Source: a virus. Taken from it: a stretch of DNA of 64,000 bases. Location: positions 1 to 64,000 of IMG/VR virus record IMGVR_UViG_3300001041_000022. The stretch is one strand, 5' to 3'. The notes beneath the pieces are model-generated. The model saw only the letters and a list, made by a program, of their open reading frames with translations, did not search any database and was not told where the DNA came from. A program made the translations under genes and the position numbers. Positions 58,788 through 64,000 of the stretch are shown one piece after another (the stretch's first letter is position 1; the number at the start of each line of letters is the position of its first letter).

Positions 58788-58844
58788 TAAAAAAATAATC
58801 TTCACTTTTCAATCCACTACAATGAACTCAAAAATGAAGATTAT
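58788..58844 (-). terminator. terminator ahead of the tape measure gene
   Basis: ATAATCTTCA (58795-58804) pairs perfectly with TGAAGATTAT (58835-58844) and a T-run follows on the minus strand, only about 20 nt before the tape measure RBS. Confidence 0.75.
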
Positions 58845-58900
58845 AAAGCCCTAGAGTGGTTGAGGCTCTAAGGCTAGATTTTGTTAAAATAAGGGTTTTA

Positions 58901-59926
58901 TTATTTATTTTGTTTGTCTAAATGTCCTTTTAGCTTATCTAAGTCTTTCCACTTGGTTTCTTTGGCTGAAAGGTCGTTGTAGATCTTGTACATATCCGAT
59001 GATGTCCAACCCATAATGGCTATAATGAAATCACTACCTAATCCAAGTCTAGTTAAGTGAGTTACGATATAATGCCTTAGGCAATGCGGATAAAAATTTA
59101 CTTCAAGATGTTTCTCCCACTTCATTACCCAACTTCTTACAGTAGATTCTGTGGCTGGCTCTCCATTACTTTTAATAAAAATAAAATCATGCTCTTTATT
59201 ATTCTTTTTCATTATTTTTTCACGTTCTATAAGCCAATCTTTGTAATATGGTAAGAATGTGTCTTTTATCAAATATTTTATCAACATTTTGCCAGCCTTT
59301 GTTCGACCCTTCGTCTTGATCTCTTTCAATGTTTCTAAAAATATGTCATCAAAAGCCGTATTGTTTTCGTCTATAATTGATGTTGTAAATCTAAGCCATT
59401 CGGAAATTCTGGCTCCGCTACTTATTGCAATAGCAAGTAAACAAGCTTCCTGCGGCTTATTTATTTCATTTTTAAGATAGTTAAGCAATCCATTAATCTG
59501 GTCTTCAGATAAAATAGTTTTTTCTCTTTTAAGAACCTTTGGCATTAGCTCTATAGATTTTATAACTACGTTACGAAAAGCAGGATAATCTTCATCATAA
59601 AATTTTTCTATAAAAACAGATAATTGGCTTAATGCCGATCTTACTCTACCAAATCTGCTCGAACCCCATTGCAATTCATCTACGGAATAACTAAAAAAGT
59701 CAGCCATTTCTATTTTTTTAATAAATGGGAATTCTTTATTTTCATTATTTAATAGATTCCAAGTAAAGAATATGTTTAAATCACTCTCATATCCTTCTAT
59801 TGTTCCATCAGCACATCTTGTATTTTTTTCTTTTAAGTATCGCTTCATTAAGTTTTTATTTACGGGATTTATTTGTTCTATTAGCTCTGGAGTAGTTATT
59901 ACATTTCTAAAAGTTTTTCTTGGCAT
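58901..59926 (-). CDS. tyrosine recombinase-like protein in the tail cluster
   Basis: 341 residues from ATG 59926 (RBS GGCGGTGG). Catalytic residues: Arg173 (SSGARISEW), His281 and Arg284 (PHCLRHY), Trp307 (MGWTSS, in the second His position) and Tyr316 (KIYNDLS). The N-terminal part fits a core-binding SAM-like domain. Complete enough to be active, but its place between tail genes is odd; a DNA-binding or regulatory use of the fold, as in the SPbeta master repressor, is an alternative. Confidence 0.82.
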   Translation of the reverse strand: MPRKTFRNVITTPELIEQINPVNKNLMKRYLKEKNTRCADGTIEGYESDLNIFFTWNLLNNENKEFPFIKKIEMADFFSYSVDELQWGSSRFGRVRSALSQLSVFIEKFYDEDYPAFRNVVIKSIELMPKVLKREKTILSEDQINGLLNYLKNEINKPQEACLLAIAISSGARISEWLRFTTSIIDENNTAFDDIFLETLKEIKTKGRTKAGKMLIKYLIKDTFLPYYKDWLIEREKIMKKNNKEHDFIFIKSNGEPATESTVRSWVMKWEKHLEVNFYPHCLRHYIVTHLTRLGLGSDFIIAIMGWTSSDMYKIYNDLSAKETKWKDLDKLKGHLDKQNK

Positions 59927-59974
59927 ATTCCACCGCCTTTTATATTTAATATCTATATAAATTAATAATTTCCA

Positions 59975-60006
59975 AAACAAAAAGAGTAGAGATTTCTCCC
60001 TACTCT
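59975..60006 (-). terminator. terminator ahead of the tyrosine recombinase gene
   Basis: AGAGTAG (59983-59989) pairs with CTACTCT (60000-60006), followed on the minus strand by TTTTTGTTTT. Confidence 0.65.
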
Positions 60007-60023
60007 GTAAAAGCACATTTTAT

Positions 60024-60479
60024 TTAAACAACTTTTACGCCATTTCTTATTAACCCTAATTTCAAAGCCCTTACATGCTGCTTATTTATCCTTAAATCTT
60101 CTCTGGTGTTTTTTATAAACGGTCTAGCTCCAATCTCTTCATCTAAATCTCTTGTGTAACCCCACGTATAACCTTTTCCGTATTCGATGACTTTTACAAT
60201 ATCTATCCCATCTTCTTCTCTTTCATTAGTGACTTGTAAGGTATTATTATTAATCATTTTACTTCTTATAGTATTATCTGCAATTAATTTATAAGTTCTT
60301 TTATAATGAGGCGTTACACCACCTTTTGAATAAGGAATATATGTATTATAAACATCTTTTTGTATATGGTCTTGCATTGTCTTTCTAACTGTTTCTGCAA
60401 CTTCTTTCTGCATTGCATCTTGTATTTTAAGCTGTATATGCTTTTCTATTAACTTCAACTGCTCTGCAATTGTAGCCAT
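60024..60479 (-). CDS. HK97-gp10-like tail completion protein
   Basis: 151 residues from ATG 60479 after GTGGTGA. The long N-terminal helix with VYNTYIPYSKGGVTPHYKRT, then GYTWGYTRDLDEEIGARPFI matches minor tail/tail-completion proteins (gp10 family) that join head and tail. A further ATG seven codons upstream lacks an RBS. Confidence 0.65.
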   Translation of the reverse strand: MATIAEQLKLIEKHIQLKIQDAMQKEVAETVRKTMQDHIQKDVYNTYIPYSKGGVTPHYKRTYKLIADNTIRSKMINNNTLQVTNEREEDGIDIVKVIEYGKGYTWGYTRDLDEEIGARPFIKNTREDLRINKQHVRALKLGLIRNGVKVV

Positions 60480-60586
60480 TTTATCACCACTTTCCAAAAA
60501 CCAAACTCACTCATACTCACTATAGCTCGCTTATGCTCCGTTTTTCAAATCCTAAATTTTAATAAAATATCTGTTTCATTAATTTG

Positions 60587-61135
60587 TTATTTTGCAGCTT
60601 TTATCATGTCATTCATTGCTTGCATTTTATTAGGGTTAAAGTTATCAAATTCTTTCTTCACTTTCTTCATTAATTTCTGGATTTCTTTTTCATCAGGGAT
60701 CATTTTGGATATATTCTGAATAGCGTCAAATATTATATTTTTGATACTATTTTTTTCTTTTATTTTATATTTAATATCATCAATAGAATCCTCAATTTTA
60801 CGATTAATGTCACTTCTTATGTTGTAAGGTATCGCATCGTAAATTAAATCATACAATCCACTTCCAACTATATTATCATAAAGGTCTGACATTATCATAT
60901 CATCTGAAATTTCTATATTGGTCATATATTTAATTATGCAATAAAAATAAGAATTATCTTTTTCAAAATCAGAAGTCCCAATTATTTCTTCAGCAACCTC
61001 ATCTTTAATGAAATATTTTTCAACACATATGTTCACAAAAACACGTTTGTCTAATAGTGAAATATGTTGATTCACCAGTATTTGTTCATCTTGGAAATTT
61101 ATTTCGATAGGTTTGATTTGTTCAAATATTTTCAT
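60587..61135 (-). CDS. hypothetical tail-region protein (182 aa)
   Basis: ATG 61135 after AAAGGAG. N-terminal beta-rich half (KIFEQIKPIEINFQDEQILV), helical second half. Its place between the collar-type fibre and the gp10-like gene, ahead of the tape measure, suggests a tail-assembly chaperone, but the sequence does not confirm it. Confidence 0.6.
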   Translation of the reverse strand: MKIFEQIKPIEINFQDEQILVNQHISLLDKRVFVNICVEKYFIKDEVAEEIIGTSDFEKDNSYFYCIIKYMTNIEISDDMIMSDLYDNIVGSGLYDLIYDAIPYNIRSDINRKIEDSIDDIKYKIKEKNSIKNIIFDAIQNISKMIPDEKEIQKLMKKVKKEFDNFNPNKMQAMNDMIKAAK

Positions 61136-61195
61136 AATTTTCTCCTTTAATTCATTATTAATTAATTTTAACGTGTTCAAATAAAACCGATATTT

Positions 61196-61236
61196 TAAAT
61201 AAAAGCAGAGATTAAATATTACATCAATCTCTGCTT
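61196..61236 (-). terminator. terminator after the collar-type fibre gene
   Basis: A perfect 11-bp stem AAGCAGAGATT/AATCTCTGCTT (61203-61236), T-rich on the minus strand. The 130-nt gap around it contains no other gene. Confidence 0.75.
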
Positions 61237-61319
61237 GTGTATGTTTCTTAGTTCGTTATGTTGTTCTATTGTTTACTCCTCTGTTAAAATTTCTATGACA
61301 AATTCCGTTTTCGTATCTC

Positions 61320-62687
61320 CTAATACTTGATTATGTAATTCATTACTACATAAGGTTGTAAGTTGTTATGTGCTTGTCCTCCACCAGTTGAACTTGTTGT
61401 TTCCCATCTTTCTGTCTCATCACAAGCGTTTGCATTATTAAATACACCCTCTAAATTTTGTACCCCATATGTGTCATTATATTGATGCGTATGAGATGGC
61501 ATTTGATCTACTGTTAATGTATGTGTCTTAGCGCCACCTGTCTCACCTAATGTGTCAAATTCAGATTGTGTCGAATCTAGTCCTACAGGTATCTTGCCTT
61601 TTAAATTAGGTATATTAAATGTAGTTGAGCCATCGCCTGCACCGTAGGAAGTTCCGCAAATGTTAAATAAATCTATATAAGTTGAGCGTGATATAGCCGA
61701 ACCATTACAAAGCAAATACCCCGAAGGAGCAGAAGCACCAGCATATGCTTTTATTTCTCCAACAATCCCCGTTGGTGGCGCTACAACAGCAGGGGCAAAT
61801 AAAGTTGTAAACGCACTATCAATTTGAGTTGCCATACTAGCACCTTTTAGTACAACTATTTTGCCAACCAACATTGTATTGGTAGATGCGCCTATCCAAG
61901 TATTAGGCGGCTGTGAAGCTTTAGCTTGTTCTAAGGTATAATCTCCAGTGCCTAGATAAACAATGATAGCATTTGCATCTTTTCCCATTGCACGATATAC
62001 CCAGTTTACAGCATACCTACCATCAGTCAGCGTCTGCAACATCCCAGAACCATCATTATAATGCGTGTTGTCATATTGTGTAATATCAGCACTTGCATAG
62101 CCTCCAACACCATCATCATAATATAAAAAGCATAAATCTACTGAAGAATCAACAGCATTTCGAGAATTACGAAAACTTCCTTGCCATACTGCCCCTTCTG
62201 ATATTTTTATCTTCATTGTAGCTTCTTCTGATAAAGTTAACCCAGACACTCTTTCAAATCGTCTGCACTCCATATTTCTACGAAGAAGTTTATTTGCCAA
62301 GCCTAATGCTGGCTCGTCCCAATCTAAAATATCAACCGCCGCATCACCTATTCGGAAAACAGTGTAAACAGGGAAATTATTTGAAAAATTAATACTAGAC
62401 AAATCAGTTGTAACATTATATCTTGGGGTGCCTGAATTATATTCAACTATTACATAGGTTGTTGTCCCATCTACCACTGCAACATTTGATTGATTAATAA
62501 CATTTTCTGTAAGCGCTCCAGTATAATCAGTGGTTGAGAAAAGTCTGAACGTACCTAAACCTACAGTTACAGTGCCACCTGTGTTATATTCAATTGTTGG
62601 TTTTATTACTGTGCCAGTGCTAATGAAGCTATTTGTAATAGCTTGTTTTGCTAACGCTCTTGCAATTATATCAATTTCTATACCCAT
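61320..62687 (-). CDS. tail fibre with C-terminal phage collar domain
   Basis: 455 residues. The first 290 are beta-rich. The C-terminal 150 hold GEIKAYAGASAPSGYLLCNG, TFNIPNLKGKIPVGLDS, GGAKTHTLTVDQMPSHTHQY and PYVVMNYIIKY, the phage tail-collar fibre fold whose HTH-type loop binds iron in T4 gp12/gp37. Likely a receptor-binding or baseplate fibre. RBS AAAGGAG. Confidence 0.85.
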   Translation of the reverse strand: MGIEIDIIARALAKQAITNSFISTGTVIKPTIEYNTGGTVTVGLGTFRLFSTTDYTGALTENVINQSNVAVVDGTTTYVIVEYNSGTPRYNVTTDLSSINFSNNFPVYTVFRIGDAAVDILDWDEPALGLANKLLRRNMECRRFERVSGLTLSEEATMKIKISEGAVWQGSFRNSRNAVDSSVDLCFLYYDDGVGGYASADITQYDNTHYNDGSGMLQTLTDGRYAVNWVYRAMGKDANAIIVYLGTGDYTLEQAKASQPPNTWIGASTNTMLVGKIVVLKGASMATQIDSAFTTLFAPAVVAPPTGIVGEIKAYAGASAPSGYLLCNGSAISRSTYIDLFNICGTSYGAGDGSTTFNIPNLKGKIPVGLDSTQSEFDTLGETGGAKTHTLTVDQMPSHTHQYNDTYGVQNLEGVFNNANACDETERWETTSSTGGGQAHNNLQPYVVMNYIIKY

Positions 62688-62719
62688 TTAATATCATCTC
62701 CTTTATGAAATATGAAGTA

Positions 62720-64000
62720 TTATATATTTGAAATTTCTTTTATTTTATTAATAATCAAATCTTTCCAAGTTTCTTCTTTATCATCAGTCCAATAAGGTAT
62801 CTCTAAATAAAAATATCCTTGCCTTTTAGCAAAGATACGTTTATATCTGTCTTTTAATTGTTGGTAATGAAGCTCATATTCTAGTGTTGTATTATTGTGA
62901 TTTGATTTTTTATAATTAAAAATATTTTGTGTTTTATAATGTTGTACACCATGAACCTCAACAATTAATTTTAATTCAACAATTTCATTATCATATGGTA
63001 AAACATGTTTAGTTTTTGGGTTAACACATTTTATCTTACATTTATGTTCATGCAAAATTGTATGTTTTAAAGATTCTAAATGTAGTCTAACTTTTTCTTG
63101 TAAAAAACTTTCTTCTCGTTCACGAACACAATTTGGACAACGAAAATTATATACATTTGATTCATTTATACATCTTAAATAATCTTCATGATTTCCATCT
63201 TTACATTTAAACCAGATTTTTTTATTTGATTTTGGAGCATATTCGTATGGAGTGTCTTTATTTTTATCACTCCAAATTCCCAAAATTTTTGGATATAATA
63301 TTCCCAAACTATCTTTTATATGTATATCATTACCACTACAATAAGAACATCTTTGTCCAATTGAAAAATTTTTCGAGATAATTTTATAAGAACCATGGTA
63401 ATCTTTTTCTTGACATTTAATCCATATTATTTTTTTACTTCCGAATGAAATTTCCCAAGGACTAATTATATTCTTTTTATAATCCCAATATTTTTCTAAA
63501 AAATCAGAACAAATATTATCTATACCCCATTGAGCGAAAGAATTACATTGGTTACATCTAATGCTACCCTCTTGACCACCCGTAAAAGCACTAATATTTT
63601 TTAATTCACTTTTATGTATTCTATTAGGACATTTAAAATAATACTTTAATTTAGAACTATAGCATACTTTTGAAGGTTGTTTTTTATTTAATTCATAATC
63701 CCATCTATTAAATATGTCTTGCCTATCATTTTCAATGCACCATTGTTCAAACGATATAGATTTTTGTAGTTTGGTATTTAATAAACTTTCATTTTTTGTT
63801 GTTTTATAAGAACATTCATCACAATGATAAAATCCAGTATTTTTAATACACGTATTATAATTATTAAATGCAATATATTTTTCTTTATTACATAAACTAC
63901 ATTTAACTCTTATCTTTATATTACTATTCTCTTTTAAATCTTTAACATCAATTAAAATAGTATTAAACATTTTAGTAAAAGAATAACCTTTTGACTGATA
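62720..64000 (-). CDS. zinc-ribbon-array PD-(D/E)XK nuclease (partial, runs off the edge)
   Basis: The frame stays open to the window end; ATG 63970 is internal or possible but has no clear RBS. At least four Cys-pair ribbons (CSLCNKEKYIAF, then CNQC, CSYCSG and CPNCV) lie within about residues 30-290 counted from ATG 63970; the core NEIVELKLIVEVHGVQHY follows at about 330-345. The same family as the genes at 20518 and 46421. Placed directly upstream of the collar-type fibre gene. Confidence 0.68.
   Translation of the reverse strand, partial: YQSKGYSFTKMFNTILIDVKDLKENSNIKIRVKCSLCNKEKYIAFNNYNTCIKNTGFYHCDECSYKTTKNESLLNTKLQKSISFEQWCIENDRQDIFNRWDYELNKKQPSKVCYSSKLKYYFKCPNRIHKSELKNISAFTGGQEGSIRCNQCNSFAQWGIDNICSDFLEKYWDYKKNIISPWEISFGSKKIIWIKCQEKDYHGSYKIISKNFSIGQRCSYCSGNDIHIKDSLGILYPKILGIWSDKNKDTPYEYAPKSNKKIWFKCKDGNHEDYLRCINESNVYNFRCPNCVREREESFLQEKVRLHLESLKHTILHEHKCKIKCVNPKTKHVLPYDNEIVELKLIVEVHGVQHYKTQNIFNYKKSNHNNTTLEYELHYQQLKDRYKRIFAKRQGYFYLEIPYWTDDKEETWKDLIINKIKEISNI

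Noticed and set aside
1-64000. tRNA genes
   Set aside because: I looked for cloverleaf-like GGTTCGAATCC and CCA ends in the gaps and found none that fit; a tRNAscan run would be decisive.

Overview
The window is a segment of a large, AT-rich temperate phage or prophage of an anaerobic low-GC Firmicute, most likely a clostridium. The evidence is strong AGGAGG-type ribosome binding sites, an oxygen-sensitive class III ribonucleotide reductase, copper-amine-oxidase-N-like stalk domains, and a full set of siphovirus tail, lysis, integrase and repressor genes. A large serine integrase combined with a tyrosine-recombinase-like gene next to the tape measure recalls SPbeta-like phages; that comparison is from memory and was not searched.

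Layout. Positions 1-25,100 (+ strand) hold a dense run of about 65 mostly small genes. Recognisable ones are two C5 DNA methyltransferases, two HAD phosphatases, a nucleotide block (redoxin, NrdD, NrdG, an FTR-like iron-sulfur protein, dUTPase), a ThyX-like protein beside a 5'-deoxyribonucleotidase, two Pth2-like peptidyl-tRNA hydrolases, a RuvC-like resolvase and two free-standing nucleases. An AAAATATAAA sequence recurs in about 20 gene junctions just before the ribosome binding site. Positions 25,140-27,440 hold the serine integrase, a lone recombinase-type zinc-ribbon protein and a short direct repeat. Positions 27,450-29,130 (- strand) hold lysis genes. Positions 29,240-38,490 (-) hold a 2310-residue tail fibre with an internal duplication, and smaller structural genes.

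Positions 38,580-43,490 are the accessory and lysogeny region: a retropepsin-like protease with a SEC-C tail, its DUF5678-like partner, a ClpP-fold SDH-type serine protease, a convergent type I toxin-antitoxin-like locus, a KilAC antirepressor and an HTH repressor with TATCAATA boxes. Positions 43,600-44,870 hold small genes and a secreted protein with its own sigma-A promoter. Positions 44,860-64,000 (-) hold tail genes: a fibre-like protein whose N-terminus looks like a proteasome-type Ntn hydrolase, tail-associated and Dit-like proteins, a tape measure gene split by two group I introns, a tyrosine recombinase, a collar-type fibre and more homing-type nucleases.

How it fits together. The early region redirects nucleotide supply and modifies DNA; the late minus-strand region builds the tail and lyses the cell; the 38.6-44.9 kb segment carries genes with their own promoters and is the best candidate for functions expressed in the lysogen. 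The most notable points are the protease island with the adjoining toxin-antisense locus, the Ntn-hydrolase-like tail protein, the two introns with identical 3' ends, the redoxin/FTR-coupled NrdD set, and a family of zinc-ribbon-array PD-(D/E)XK nucleases. All calls are by eye; no search was run.
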